Of a DNA stretch of 34,030 nucleotides, positions 23,699-32,543 are shown piece by piece. The notes beneath the pieces were generated by a model, which was given only the letters and a program-made list of their open reading frames with translations, did no database searches and had not been told where the DNA came from. This DNA comes from Pseudomonas akapageensis. Lineage in GTDB: Bacteria; Pseudomonadota; Gammaproteobacteria; Pseudomonadales; Pseudomonadaceae. Where the stretch lies: assembly GCF_011355085.1 (NCBI RefSeq), contig NZ_VXCP01000065.1, forward strand, positions 1-34,030. Reading direction: 5' to 3'. The translations under genes were made by a program, and so were the position numbers. The stretch's first letter is position 1. Each line of letters starts with the position of its first letter.

Positions 23699-25072
23699 AT
23701 GAGCAACCACGTCAGCAACCCGAAGACACTCGAGTGGCAAGCCCTGAGCAATGCCCACCACCTGGCCCCTTTCAGCGACTACAAGCAGCTGAAGGAAAAA
23801 GGCCCGCGAATCATCGAAAAGGCCGAAGGGGTCTACGTCTGGGACACTGAAGGCAACAAGATCCTCGACGGCATGGCTGGCCTCTGGTGCGTGGCTGTCG
23901 GATATGGTCGCGACGAACTGGTGCAGGCCGCCGCCAAGCAGATGAAAGAGTTGCCGTTCTACAACACCTTCTTCATGACCGCGCACCCACCGGTGCTGGA
24001 ACTGGCCAAGGCCATCGCCGACCTGGCGCCCGAAGGCATGAACCATGTGTTCTTCACCGGTTCCGGTTCCGAAGGCAACGACACCATGCTGCGCATGGTT
24101 CGCCACTACTGGGCGAGCAAGGGCCAGCCACAGAAGAAAGTCATCATCGGCCGCATCAACGGCTACCACGGCTCGACCATGGCCGGTGCCAGTTTGGGCG
24201 GCATGCAGGGCATGCACGACCAGGGTGGCCTGATCCCCGATATCGTGCACATCCCGCAGCCCTACTGGTTCGGTGAAGGCGGCGACATGAGCCCCGACGA
24301 GTTCGGTATCTGGGCGGCCGATCAGCTGGAGCAGAAAATCCTTGAAGTGGGCGTCGACAAGGTCGCAGCCTTTATCGCCGAGCCGATCCAGGGTGCCGGC
24401 GGCGTGATCGTGCCGCCAGAAACCTACTGGCCGCGCATCAAGGAGATCCTGGCCAAGTACGACATCCTGTTCGTGGCCGACGAAGTGATCTGCGGTTTCG
24501 GCCGTACCGGCGAGTGGTTCGGTACCGATTTCTACGGTCTGAAGCCGGACATGATGACCATCGCCAAGGGCCTGACCAGCGGCTATATCCCGATGGGTGG
24601 CCTGATTGTGCGCGACGAAGTGGTCGCGGTACTCAACGAAGCCGGTGATTTCAACCACGGCTTCACCTACTCCGGGCACCCGGTCGCGGCAGCAGTGGCG
24701 CTGGAAAACCTGCGCATCCTGCGTGAAGAAGAAATCATCGACCGCGTACGGGCTGAAACCTCGCCGTACCTGCAGCAACGCCTGCGCGAACTGGCCGATC
24801 ATCCGCTGGTGGGCGAAGTGCGTGGTGTCGGCATGCTTGGCGCCATCGAACTGGTGCAGAACAAAGAGACCCGCGCGCGTTTCGAGGGCAAGGGCGTCGG
24901 CATGATCTGCCGTGGCCACTGCTTCAACAACGGCCTGATCATGCGCGCCGTTGGCGATACAATGATCATCTCGCCGCCGCTGGTGATCAGCAAGGCCGAG
25001 ATCGACGAGCTGGTGGACAAGGCGCGCAAGTGCCTGGACCTGACCGCCGCCGAGGTGCTCGGTAAAGCCTGA
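23699..25072 (+). CDS. spuC: Class III aminotransferase (putrescine/polyamine-pyruvate type)
   Basis: 457-residue PLP-dependent aminotransferase of the omega-amino-acid/polyamine group. It shows GLWCVAVGYGR, FFTGSGSEGNDTMLRMVRHY, INGYHGSTMAGASLGG, VADEVICGFGRTGEWFG and the PLP lysine Lys 290 in MTIAKGLTSGYIPMGG. The overall sequence fits SpuC, which transfers the amino group of putrescine or cadaverine to pyruvate. It would convert an amine, or its glutamyl derivative, to the aldehyde. The start at 23699 (MSNHVSNPKTLEWQ) has AGGAATAG upstream; a longer frame would overlap the synthetase. Neighbours: synthetase upstream, amidotransferase 102 bp downstream past a hairpin. The aldehyde dehydrogenase needed next is not in the window. 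Confidence 0.93.
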   Translation: MSNHVSNPKTLEWQALSNAHHLAPFSDYKQLKEKGPRIIEKAEGVYVWDTEGNKILDGMAGLWCVAVGYGRDELVQAAAKQMKELPFYNTFFMTAHPPVLELAKAIADLAPEGMNHVFFTGSGSEGNDTMLRMVRHYWASKGQPQKKVIIGRINGYHGSTMAGASLGGMQGMHDQGGLIPDIVHIPQPYWFGEGGDMSPDEFGIWAADQLEQKILEVGVDKVAAFIAEPIQGAGGVIVPPETYWPRIKEILAKYDILFVADEVICGFGRTGEWFGTDFYGLKPDMMTIAKGLTSGYIPMGGLIVRDEVVAVLNEAGDFNHGFTYSGHPVAAAVALENLRILREEEIIDRVRAETSPYLQQRLRELADHPLVGEVRGVGMLGAIELVQNKETRARFEGKGVGMICRGHCFNNGLIMRAVGDTMIISPPLVISKAEIDELVDKARKCLDLTAAEVLGKA

Positions 25073-25101
25073 TGTTCAGGGACTAACTCAGGTCATGCGC
25101 C

Positions 25102-25132
25102 GTGCCCGGCCGCTCGACAGTCGGCCAGGCAC
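25102..25132 (+). promoter_or_regulatory. Hairpin between aminotransferase and amidotransferase genes
   Basis: Inverted repeat GTGCCCGGCCG/CGGCCAGGCAC (one C-A mismatch), 9-nt loop, with no T-run after it. It could weaken read-through or protect the upstream mRNA end. Confidence 0.5.
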
Positions 25133-25174
25133 GCTCGCAGTGTTCTGTGATGCAGCAATCATTTGAGGTGAACA

Positions 25175-25894
25175 ATGTCTCAGAAGCTAATTCGAATTTG
25201 CATCCTGGAGAATGGCAGGACGCCCGACGACCTGATCGATCAATTCGGCTCTTACCCGATGATGATCGAAAAGTGGCTGTCCCCTTTTCTGCCAGAGGCG
25301 ACCTTTACCTACCTGTCTCCCGTGTCCGGTGACAGGCTGCCCTCGCCCTCCGAATTCGATGGCTACATCCTGTCCGGCTCCAAATACAGCACTTACGAAC
25401 GCAGTCCCTGGATGCTCGCCTTGATCGCGTTTCTCCAGCAACTGCGCCAGGAACGCATCCCGGTGTTCGGCATCTGCTTCGGGCACCAGATCATGGCCGA
25501 TGCCTATGGCGGGCTGAATGCGAAATCCGAGAAAGGCTGGGGAGTCGGTTCGCAGCATTATGAATACGACGCCCAGGCCTTGCCGGCGTCGACTCACGCC
25601 TACGTGTTCCACCAGGACCAGGTCCAGAAAGTCCCCCCTGAAGCCACGCGCGTCGGCGGATCGAGCCATTGCGAAAACGGTGTGTTCGCCTACTCGTTCC
25701 CGGCCATTTCAGTGCAGTACCACCCGGAGTTCTCGGCGGAGTACACCAGGGTGCTCGCTGAAAAATTCCGTGGCGATCTGCTGCCTGAGCAGGTCTCTGC
25801 CAATGCACTGGACTCGGTCAACGATCTGCCGGTGGATGCGACGCCCATCGCCAAATGGGTGGCGGGGTTCTTTCAGAGGCACGTCAACAGCTGA
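25175..25894 (+). CDS. Class I glutamine amidotransferase-like hydrolase (PauD-like)
   Basis: 239 residues with the class I glutamine amidotransferase triad: GICFGHQ (Cys 101), and QYHPEF (His 183, Glu 185). It lacks any synthetase domain, so it is a stand-alone gamma-glutamyl hydrolase. In Pseudomonas polyamine use, PauD enzymes release the amino acid (GABA or its analogue) from its gamma-glutamyl form, and the position after glutamylpolyamine synthetase and aminotransferase fits that step. The sequence is nearer the GMP-synthase-like subgroup than PuuD proper, as far as I can recall. GAGGTGAACA precedes the ATG. A good intrinsic terminator follows the stop. Confidence 0.88.
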   Translation: MSQKLIRICILENGRTPDDLIDQFGSYPMMIEKWLSPFLPEATFTYLSPVSGDRLPSPSEFDGYILSGSKYSTYERSPWMLALIAFLQQLRQERIPVFGICFGHQIMADAYGGLNAKSEKGWGVGSQHYEYDAQALPASTHAYVFHQDQVQKVPPEATRVGGSSHCENGVFAYSFPAISVQYHPEFSAEYTRVLAEKFRGDLLPEQVSANALDSVNDLPVDATPIAKWVAGFFQRHVNS

Positions 25895-25907
25895 TCGCGC
25901 ATTGATC

Positions 25908-25932
25908 GGGGCCTGCACAGGCCCCTCTTTAT
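25908..25932 (+). terminator. Rho-independent terminator of the polyamine cluster
   Basis: Stem GGGGCCTG/CAGGCCCC with a 2-nt loop, then TCTTTATT, 14 bp after the amidotransferase stop. Confidence 0.85.
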
Positions 25933-25950
25933 TGGGCAACGCAAACTCGT

Positions 25951-26055
25951 GTAGCCGCTGCCGCAGGCTGCGCTGGAGTCCCGCAGGGGCTCCTCGGCGA
26001 TTTCGAGATCCTGCGCCCGCTAACGCGCGCGAGCGCAGCCTGCGGCAGCGGCTAC
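25951..26055. repeat. REPIN-like doublet, CCGCTGCCGCAGGCTGCG family
   Basis: Perfect 24-bp inverted arms at 25951-25974 and 26032-26055 (GTAGCCGCTGCCGCAGGC and complement). The loop includes a CGCGCG stretch and a GTCCCGCAGGGGCTCC dyad. It is a third repeat family, distinct from the other two. Confidence 0.9.
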
Positions 26056-26110
26056 AAAAAACTCTCAACCACGCTTATTGTAGTGCTCCCATGCTTTGCA
26101 GAGCGGCACT

Positions 26111-27454
26111 ATGACCGTTGAACGGAATCAACCCCGCCCCGAAACCATCCCCCTGCTCCAGGCCTTCTGGTTCTGGCTCAAACTCGGCCTGATCAGCTTC
26201 GGCGGGCCCGCTGGCCAGATCTCGATCATGCACCAGGAGCTGGTCGAACGCCGGCGCTGGATTTCGGAGCGACGATTTCTCCATGCACTCAATTACTGCA
26301 TGCTGCTGCCCGGGCCCGAAGCCCAGCAGTTGGCGACCTACATCGGTTGGTTGATGCACCGAACCCGGGGAGGCATCATTGCCGGCGGGCTGTTCGTACT
26401 GCCGTCCCTGTTTATCCTGATCGGGTTGTCCTGGGTCTACATCGCCTTTGGTGAAGTGCCCGTGGTGGCCGGGTTGTTCTATGGCATCAAGCCTGCCGTC
26501 ACCGCCATCGTCGTGCATGCCGCTCACCGAATTGGCTCCAGGGCGCTGAAAAACAGCTGGCTGTGGGCAATCGCCGCGGCCTCATTCATAGCGATATTTG
26601 CGCTGAATGTCCCCTTCCCCCTGATCGTCCTGGGTGCCGCCTTGCTAGGCTACCTGGGAGGCCGCATCATGCCTTCGAAATTCAGTCTCGGCGGCGGCCA
26701 CGACGCGGCGAAGAAATCCTTTGGCCCGGCATTGATCGATGACGATACGCCGACACCCGCACACGCCCGTTTCCGCTGGACACGGTTGGCGCAGCTGGTG
26801 CTGATCGGTGCCGTGCTCTGGGTCTTGCCCATGGCCCTCCTGACTGCACTCTTTGGCTGGGAAGGCACCTTGACCCAGATGAGCTGGTTTTTCACCAAGG
26901 CCGCGTTGCTGACATTCGGTGGGGCTTACGCCGTGCTGCCCTATGTGTATCAGGGTGCGGTTGGCCACTATGGGTGGCTCACGCCAACCCAGATGATCGA
27001 TGGCCTGGCCCTGGGGGAAACCACGCCCGGGCCGCTGATCATGGTCGTGGCCTTCGTGGGTTTTGTCGGCGCCTATGTGCATCAGGTGTTTGGCGCAGAT
27101 CAGGTATTTCTCGCCGGCGCCGTCGCGGCCTGCCTGGTGACCTGGTTCACCTTCCTGCCTTCGTTCTTGTTCATCCTGGCCGGTGGGCCGCTGGTGGAGT
27201 CGACCCACAATGAACTCAAGTTCACCGCCCCACTCACCGGCATTACAGCCGCCGTCGTCGGCGTGATCCTCAATCTGGCGATGTTCTTCGGTTATCACGT
27301 GCTCTGGCCCAAGGGCTTTGCCGGCGATCTGGACTGGCCTTCCTTGCTGATTGCCGTGGCAGCCGCCATTGCCTTGTTTCGTTTCAAACGTGGCGTGATA
27401 CAAGTACTGCTCGGTTGCGGTGCAATCGGTTTGCTGGTCTATTGGCTGCGTTGA
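26111..27454 (+). CDS. chrA: CHR-family (chromate) transporter
   Basis: 447 residues with two homologous CHR halves. The first has LISFGGPAGQISIMHQELVE and LPGPEAQQLATYIGW. The second has LLTFGGAYAVLPYVYQGAV and LGETTPGPLIMVVAFVGFVG. About 10-12 membrane helices are seen. ChrA proteins export chromate and confer resistance or act in sulfate-related transport; the sequence alone does not prove chromate as the substrate. The start at 26111 follows GAGCGGCACT. Next is an MFS transporter 48 bp downstream on the same strand, probably co-transcribed. No chrB regulator is present. Confidence 0.9.
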   Translation: MTVERNQPRPETIPLLQAFWFWLKLGLISFGGPAGQISIMHQELVERRRWISERRFLHALNYCMLLPGPEAQQLATYIGWLMHRTRGGIIAGGLFVLPSLFILIGLSWVYIAFGEVPVVAGLFYGIKPAVTAIVVHAAHRIGSRALKNSWLWAIAAASFIAIFALNVPFPLIVLGAALLGYLGGRIMPSKFSLGGGHDAAKKSFGPALIDDDTPTPAHARFRWTRLAQLVLIGAVLWVLPMALLTALFGWEGTLTQMSWFFTKAALLTFGGAYAVLPYVYQGAVGHYGWLTPTQMIDGLALGETTPGPLIMVVAFVGFVGAYVHQVFGADQVFLAGAVAACLVTWFTFLPSFLFILAGGPLVESTHNELKFTAPLTGITAAVVGVILNLAMFFGYHVLWPKGFAGDLDWPSLLIAVAAAIALFRFKRGVIQVLLGCGAIGLLVYWLR

Positions 27455-27502
27455 CCCGAATAACCTGGCAACGCAACCGAACGACTCATCAAGGGCAATG
27501 AG

Positions 27503-28693
27503 ATGGGCACAGTTGCAGGCAACTCGACCCGGGACATTCCACGTACTGTATGGGCGCTGGGATTCGTCAGCCTGTTCATGGACCTGTCGTCGGAGCTGGT
27601 ACATAGCCTGTTGCCCATCTATCTGGTGAGCACCCTGGGCATCAGTGTGCTCACAGTCGGCATCATCGAGGGTGTGGCTGAGGCCACTGCGCTGATCGTG
27701 AAAGTCTTTTCCGGCGCGATCAGCGACTACATCGGCCGAAGAAAGGAGTTACTGCTGCTGGGTTACGGCCTGGCTGCGCTGACCAAGCCGTTGTTTCCCC
27801 TTGCAACGTCGGCTGACCTTGTCTTTACCGCCCGTATCCTGGACAGGATCGGCAAAGGGATACGCGGGGCTCCGCGTGATGCACTGGTCGCCGATGTCGC
27901 CCCCGCCGCCATCCGCGGCGCCTGTTTTGGGCTACGGCAATCGATGGATACCGTCGGAGCCTTCCTGGGCCCGCTCCTGGCCATCGTGTTGATGCTCTGG
28001 TTCGCCAACGATATTGCCCGGGTGCTGTGGTTTGCCGTGATTCCCGCCGTGCTCGCCGTCGGGCTGCTCATCTTCGGCATCAGCGAGCCAAGGCATGAAA
28101 CCGGTACACAGCGCTTGCGCTCGCCAATCAGGCTGGAGTCGCTGAGTCGGTTTTCCAGGGACTATTGGTGGGTGGTAGCCATCGGCGCGGCGTTTTCCCT
28201 TGCACGTTTCAGTGAGGCTTTTCTGGTCTTGCGCGCCCAGCAGTCAGGATTTTCTGCCACCTGGGTGCCGCTGGTGATGGTCGTGATGGCGGGGTTCTAC
28301 ATGCTGTCCGCCTATCCGGCGGGGAAATGGTCGGACAGCGTCAGCCGCACGACGCTACTGGGTTTTGGCCTGGTGCTGTTGATCCTCGCAGATATCGCAC
28401 TGGCAAATGCCGAATCCATCGGCATGCTGCTATTGGGGGTTGCCTTGTGGGGTCTGCATATGGGGTTCAGCCAGGGCATTCTGGCAACACTGGTCGCGGA
28501 CACCACACCCGGCGAGCTCAAGGGCACGGCCTTTGGGCTGTTCAATCTGATCAGCGGCATTGCGCTGCTGCTCGCCAGTGTCATCGCTGGCTGGCTCTGG
28601 CAGCTGCATGGCGCTGCACTGGTGTTCTACACCGGTGCGGCATTTTCAGCGGCATCCCTGATCCTGCTGCTGGGCAAGGCACGTCTGAGTTGA
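27503..28693 (+). CDS. Major facilitator superfamily transporter
   Basis: 396 residues, 12 predicted helices. It opens with LGFVSLFMDLSSELVHSLLP and contains the MFS loop motif SDYIGRRKELLLLGYGLAAL (the A-motif-like region after helix 2) and GIRGAPRDALVADV. The MDLSSELVHSLLP opening belongs to a group of MFS proteins whose substrate is not known to me. AAGGGCAATGAG precedes the ATG. Its position 48 bp after chrA suggests a shared transcript and perhaps a role in oxyanion or metal stress, but this is only context. Confidence 0.9.
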   Translation: MGTVAGNSTRDIPRTVWALGFVSLFMDLSSELVHSLLPIYLVSTLGISVLTVGIIEGVAEATALIVKVFSGAISDYIGRRKELLLLGYGLAALTKPLFPLATSADLVFTARILDRIGKGIRGAPRDALVADVAPAAIRGACFGLRQSMDTVGAFLGPLLAIVLMLWFANDIARVLWFAVIPAVLAVGLLIFGISEPRHETGTQRLRSPIRLESLSRFSRDYWWVVAIGAAFSLARFSEAFLVLRAQQSGFSATWVPLVMVVMAGFYMLSAYPAGKWSDSVSRTTLLGFGLVLLILADIALANAESIGMLLLGVALWGLHMGFSQGILATLVADTTPGELKGTAFGLFNLISGIALLLASVIAGWLWQLHGAALVFYTGAAFSAASLILLLGKARLS

Positions 28694-28748
28694 AAACTCT
28701 TTAACACAGCTATCATGATGCAATCCCCAACCCGATGGCGTGCGCCCC

Positions 28749-29672
28749 ATGCAATATCCCGATCTCAATCTTCTGGTTGCCCTCGATGTATTGCTCGAAG
28801 AAGGCAGCGTGGTAGGCGCCGCGCAGCGCATGCACCTCAGTGCCCCAGCCATGAGTCGTACCCTGGGCAGGGTGCGCGAGGCCTTCGGCGACCCCATTCT
28901 GGTGCGTGCCGGGCGCCGGATGGTGCCCACGCCGCGTGCCCTGGAGCTGCGCGAGCAAGTCCGGGTTCTGGTGGAACAGGCCGGCGGGCTGTTCCGCTCG
29001 GGCAGCGAGCAACGCCTGGAAACCCTGGAGCGCCAGTTCACCCTGCGCGTGCATGACGTGCTGGTGGGCGGGTTGGGTATTCGCATGCTCGAAGCGGTTC
29101 GCCAGGAGGCGCCCAACTGCACCCTGCGCTTCGCGACGGACAATGTGCTGGACGAAAGCGACTTGCGCGAAGGCAGCATCGACATCTATCTCGGTGCGCC
29201 GATCCCGATGGGGCCGGAGATCAAGCGCCAGTCACTGTTTTCGACGCACTACGTGGGACTGGCAAGCAGCGACCACCCGATCTTTGCCCAGGACATCAGC
29301 CCGGAAGGATTTGCCGCCTACCCGCAGATCAGTGTGTCGCGGGGCGGTCGCGACCGTGATCCGATCGACGTGGCGCTGGGCAAGCTGGGTCTGTCGCGCA
29401 AGGTGATGTTGACCACCCAGTCCTTCAACACGGCAATATTCGCCCTGCCCGGCTCCGATCTGTTGCTCCCGATTCCCCAGCATGCGTTGTACCGGATCAA
29501 TCGATTCGGCTTGAGCCTGCGTCCTTTCATGATTCCGATCCCTCTGGAAAACCTGATCGTCATCCAGGCCTGGCACCCACGTTTCGACAACGATTTCGGC
29601 CACCGCTGGTTGCGCAAGACCGTGCGCCAGGTGTGCGCCGAGCTGAGCGAATCGACCAACTCGTTACTCTGA
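28749..29672 (+). CDS. LysR-family regulator (NodD-like group)
   Basis: 307 residues. HTH region: LNLLVALDVLLEEGSVVGAA, then HLSAPAMSRTLGRVREAFGD, PILVRAGRRMVPTPRAL. The effector domain has the NodD-like DIYLGAP and ALPGSDLLLPIPQHALYRIN. The ATG at 28749 (MQYPDLNLLVALD) is preferred because the family starts close to this sequence; a GTG three codons earlier (28740) is possible and neither has a clear ribosome site. It lies 144 bp upstream of the DHA2 efflux gene in the same orientation and probably regulates it. Confidence 0.92.
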   Translation: MQYPDLNLLVALDVLLEEGSVVGAAQRMHLSAPAMSRTLGRVREAFGDPILVRAGRRMVPTPRALELREQVRVLVEQAGGLFRSGSEQRLETLERQFTLRVHDVLVGGLGIRMLEAVRQEAPNCTLRFATDNVLDESDLREGSIDIYLGAPIPMGPEIKRQSLFSTHYVGLASSDHPIFAQDISPEGFAAYPQISVSRGGRDRDPIDVALGKLGLSRKVMLTTQSFNTAIFALPGSDLLLPIPQHALYRINRFGLSLRPFMIPIPLENLIVIQAWHPRFDNDFGHRWLRKTVRQVCAELSESTNSLL

Positions 29673-29679
29673 TGAGCAT

Positions 29680-29692
29680 TGCGTTTGACGCA
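29680..29692. promoter_or_regulatory. Possible LysR operator upstream of the efflux pair
   Basis: TGCG-N5-CGCA (TGCGTTTGACGCA), a T-N11-A dyad just after the LysR stop and 124 bp before the efflux gene. Short, so it may be chance. Confidence 0.3.
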
Positions 29693-29816
29693 TTGATAGG
29701 TTGCAAAGGTTTCAGTTTTTAACGGTGCCCGGAACTCGCACACTAGCGCAACCCCCTGCGAGTGTCGCCGCCATGCAACTGATGCACCTCCATTTCCCGC
29801 CCTCGGTCCGGCCGGC

Positions 29817-31427
29817 ATGAACCTGCCGACTGCGCTGCCTGCAGCAACGAGCACCGCCCAGACCACAGCTGCCCCCGCCACTTCGGCCTTTGGGCTGCGT
29901 ATCCTGGTGGGCCTGTGCGGCGTGCTGGTAGCCAGCCTGGCAGCCGGGTTGAACGAGCGAGTAACGGATGTCGGCCTGGTCGATCTACGCGGCGCCATGG
30001 GCATCGGATTCGACGATGGCACCTGGCTTACCTCGCTCTATTCGGGTTTCCAGGTCGCGGCCATGGTCTTCGCGCCCTGGTGCGCGGTGACCTTCTCGTT
30101 GCGGCGCTTCACCCTGTGGGCCATCGTCGGTTTCACCCTCATCGCCCTCCTTTGCCCCTTCGCCCCGGGGCTCGGCAGCCTTTACGCGCTGCGCGCCATC
30201 CAGGGGCTGCTCGGCGGCTGCGTGTCGCCCATGCTGATGACCGTGGCCCTGCGCTTCCTGCCTCCGGGTATCAGGCTCTACGGCCTGGGGGCCTATGCCC
30301 TCACCTCCACATTCGCACCCAACCTGGGCATTCCCCTGGCCGCCGTCTGGTTCGAGTACGTCGGTTGGCAGTTCATCTTCTGGCAGGTCATCCCGTTCTG
30401 CCTGTTGAGCCTGGTCGCCGTGGCCTGGGGCATACCCCAGGACCCGCTGCGGCTCGAGCGCTTGCGTCAGTTTGACTGGTTCGGCCTGCTGACCGGTTTC
30501 CCGGGCATCTGCCTGCTGGTCATCGCCCTGCTGCAGGGCGAGCGGCTGGACTGGCTTGAATCGCCCATGATCCAGACCCTGCTGTTGACCAGCGCAGGCC
30601 TGCTGATTGCCTTCCTCCTGAACGAGGCAACTCACCCGCTGCCCTTCCTCAAGCTGGACATGCTCAAGCGACGCAACCTGTGGCACGCCCTGCTCACCCT
30701 CTGCGGAGTCGTGCTGATATCCGGCGCCAACCTCGCCATCCCCGCCGAATACCTGGCCCGGGTGCAGGGCTACCGCCCGCTGGAAATGGCGCCACTGGCG
30801 CTGATGATCGCCCTGCCGCAATTGCTGGTGATTCCGCTGGTGGCAGCGCTGTGCAACCGTCCCGGGGTGGATAGCCGCTGGATCCTGGCCCTGGGACTGG
30901 CGCTCCTGTCGCTGTCCTGCTTTGCGGGCAGCCAGATCACCAGCCAGTGGACGCGGGAAAACTTCTACTGGCTGTTCGCCCTGCAAGCCATCGGCCAACC
31001 CCTGGCGGTAGTCCCGATCCTGCTGCAGGCCACCAGCACGGTGGCGCCTGCCGAAGGCCCCTTTGCCTCGGCCATGATCAACAGCCTGCGGGGTTTCGCC
31101 TCCGTGCTGAGCGGTGCCTTCCTGGCGGTGCTGGGCAGTCACCGTCAGTCCTTCCACCTCAATCTGTTGATGGACCAGACAGGCAATGCCGGCCAGGCCA
31201 TACAGCTGACGATGTCGCGCCTGGCCGAATCCCCGGCAGCCACCCTGCAAGACCTTGGCCGGGAAAGCCTGGTCCAGGCCACAGTACTGGTCGCCGCCGA
31301 CAAATACCGCGTGCTGGCCTGGTTCGTCGTTGCCTTGATCCTGCTACTGCCGCTGGTGCCCAAGCGGGTCTACCCACCACGCTCTGCGCCGCCCGTCCCA
31401 TCGCAAGTCCCCCAGCATGTACAGTGA
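29817..31427 (+). CDS. DHA2-family MFS drug transporter (EmrB-like)
   Basis: 536 residues with about 14 membrane helices, the length and layout of the EmrB/DHA2 group. Conserved parts include SLYSGFQVAAMVFAPWCAVT, LYALRAIQGLLGGCVSPMLM and FEYVGWQFIFWQVIPFCLLS (motif C-like and helix 5-6 region). It pumps hydrophobic compounds out of the cytoplasm, usually with a membrane-fusion partner. The partner gene follows at 31438, with its Shine-Dalgarno overlapping this gene's stop. The ribosome site of this gene is weak. No outer-membrane channel gene is nearby, so a TolC-type protein from elsewhere would be needed. Confidence 0.92.
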   Translation: MNLPTALPAATSTAQTTAAPATSAFGLRILVGLCGVLVASLAAGLNERVTDVGLVDLRGAMGIGFDDGTWLTSLYSGFQVAAMVFAPWCAVTFSLRRFTLWAIVGFTLIALLCPFAPGLGSLYALRAIQGLLGGCVSPMLMTVALRFLPPGIRLYGLGAYALTSTFAPNLGIPLAAVWFEYVGWQFIFWQVIPFCLLSLVAVAWGIPQDPLRLERLRQFDWFGLLTGFPGICLLVIALLQGERLDWLESPMIQTLLLTSAGLLIAFLLNEATHPLPFLKLDMLKRRNLWHALLTLCGVVLISGANLAIPAEYLARVQGYRPLEMAPLALMIALPQLLVIPLVAALCNRPGVDSRWILALGLALLSLSCFAGSQITSQWTRENFYWLFALQAIGQPLAVVPILLQATSTVAPAEGPFASAMINSLRGFASVLSGAFLAVLGSHRQSFHLNLLMDQTGNAGQAIQLTMSRLAESPAATLQDLGRESLVQATVLVAADKYRVLAWFVVALILLLPLVPKRVYPPRSAPPVPSQVPQHVQ

Positions 31428-31437
31428 GGCTATCGTC

Positions 31438-32460
31438 ATGTCCCGCAAACTCAGCCTGATCATTGCCGTCGGCGTCATCGCGGTCACGCTCTGCCTGCTT
31501 GGCCTGGTACGCCTCTGGCCAGACCGCTACCAGAACACCAATGACGCCTACGTGGTTGCCGATTACACCCTGATCGCCCCCAAGGTCTCCGGCTTTATCG
31601 CCAAGGTACTGGTGGAAGACAACCAGCCGGTCAATGCAGGTCAACTGCTGGCGCTGATCGACGACCGAGACTACCGCGCCAGACTGGACTCGGCGCAGGC
31701 CGATCTGATCGCGGCGCAAGCCAGCCTTGAACACCTGGGCGCCTTGCTCGACCAACAGCAGGCGGTAATCGACCAGTCCGAGGCCAAAGTCAAGGCCGAC
31801 ACCGCCCAGGTCACATTCGCGCAACAGGACCTGAGTCGCTACCAGCGGCTGTCCGATCGTGGGCTCATCAGCCTGCAGACGACCCAGCAAGCCCGCTCGC
31901 GTATCGACACTGCCCTGGCCCAACGAGAACAGAACCATGCCGGCGTTGCCGCTTCGGTCAAACAGGTGGCCGTGCTGCAAGCTCAACTCAAGCAAGCCCA
32001 GGCCGTGGTCAAACGCCATGAAGCCGAACTCGAGCAGGCTCGCTTGAATCTTTCCTACACCCGCATCACGGCCCCCGCCGACGGACTGGTGGGCAAGCGC
32101 GATGTGCGGGTTGGCGCCCTGGTCAGCCCCGGTACCCCGTTGATGGCCGTTGTCCCGCTGGAGCAGGCCTATATCGTTGGCAATTTCCAGGAAACCCAGT
32201 TGACCCGCATGCAGCCCGGCCAACCGGTTCAGGTGCAGGTGGACAGCCTGCCCGGCGAAACCCTGCGCGGCCGGATCGAAAGCATCGCGCCGGGGACGGG
32301 CTTGAGTTTCTCGCCCCTGGCCCCGATCAACGCCACGGGCAATTTCACCAAGATCGTGCAGCGCATTCCGGTGAAGATCGTGCTGGAACCGGACCAACCG
32401 CAAGTCCTGCGTCTGCGCATGGGCATGTCGGTCAACCTGAGCATCGATACGCGGACCTGA
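31438..32460 (+). CDS. HlyD-family membrane-fusion protein (EmrA-like)
   Basis: 340 residues: an N-terminal membrane anchor (LSLIIAVGVIAVTLCLLGLV), a biotinyl/lipoyl-like half (NDAYVVADYTLIAPKVSGFI), a coiled-coil hairpin (about 75-200, rich in Gln, Ala and Leu), the second lipoyl half (RITAPADGLVGKRDVRVGAL), and a beta-barrel domain ending in RIPVKIVLEPDQPQVLRLRMG. This is the EmrA pattern, bridging the inner-membrane pump to an outer-membrane channel. The start at 31438 is preferred over an ATG seven codons earlier because GTGAGG, overlapping the upstream stop, lies at the right distance. Confidence 0.93.
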   Translation: MSRKLSLIIAVGVIAVTLCLLGLVRLWPDRYQNTNDAYVVADYTLIAPKVSGFIAKVLVEDNQPVNAGQLLALIDDRDYRARLDSAQADLIAAQASLEHLGALLDQQQAVIDQSEAKVKADTAQVTFAQQDLSRYQRLSDRGLISLQTTQQARSRIDTALAQREQNHAGVAASVKQVAVLQAQLKQAQAVVKRHEAELEQARLNLSYTRITAPADGLVGKRDVRVGALVSPGTPLMAVVPLEQAYIVGNFQETQLTRMQPGQPVQVQVDSLPGETLRGRIESIAPGTGLSFSPLAPINATGNFTKIVQRIPVKIVLEPDQPQVLRLRMGMSVNLSIDTRT

Positions 32461-32543
32461 CCCCTGCCGAGTAAACGCTTGCAGTGTTGCAGCCTCCACG
32501 CAGGTGAGCTATCCCTGAACTGAACCCAACGAGGAATACCACT

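Noticed and set aside
22032..24919. Two minus-strand frames of about 450 codons opposite the synthetase and aminotransferase
   Set aside because: Shadows of genes with unmistakable family motifs; no ribosome sites or motifs of their own.
29985..31250. 421-codon minus-strand frame opposite the DHA2 transporter
   Set aside because: Gln/Gly-rich antisense product; the transporter on the plus strand is clear.
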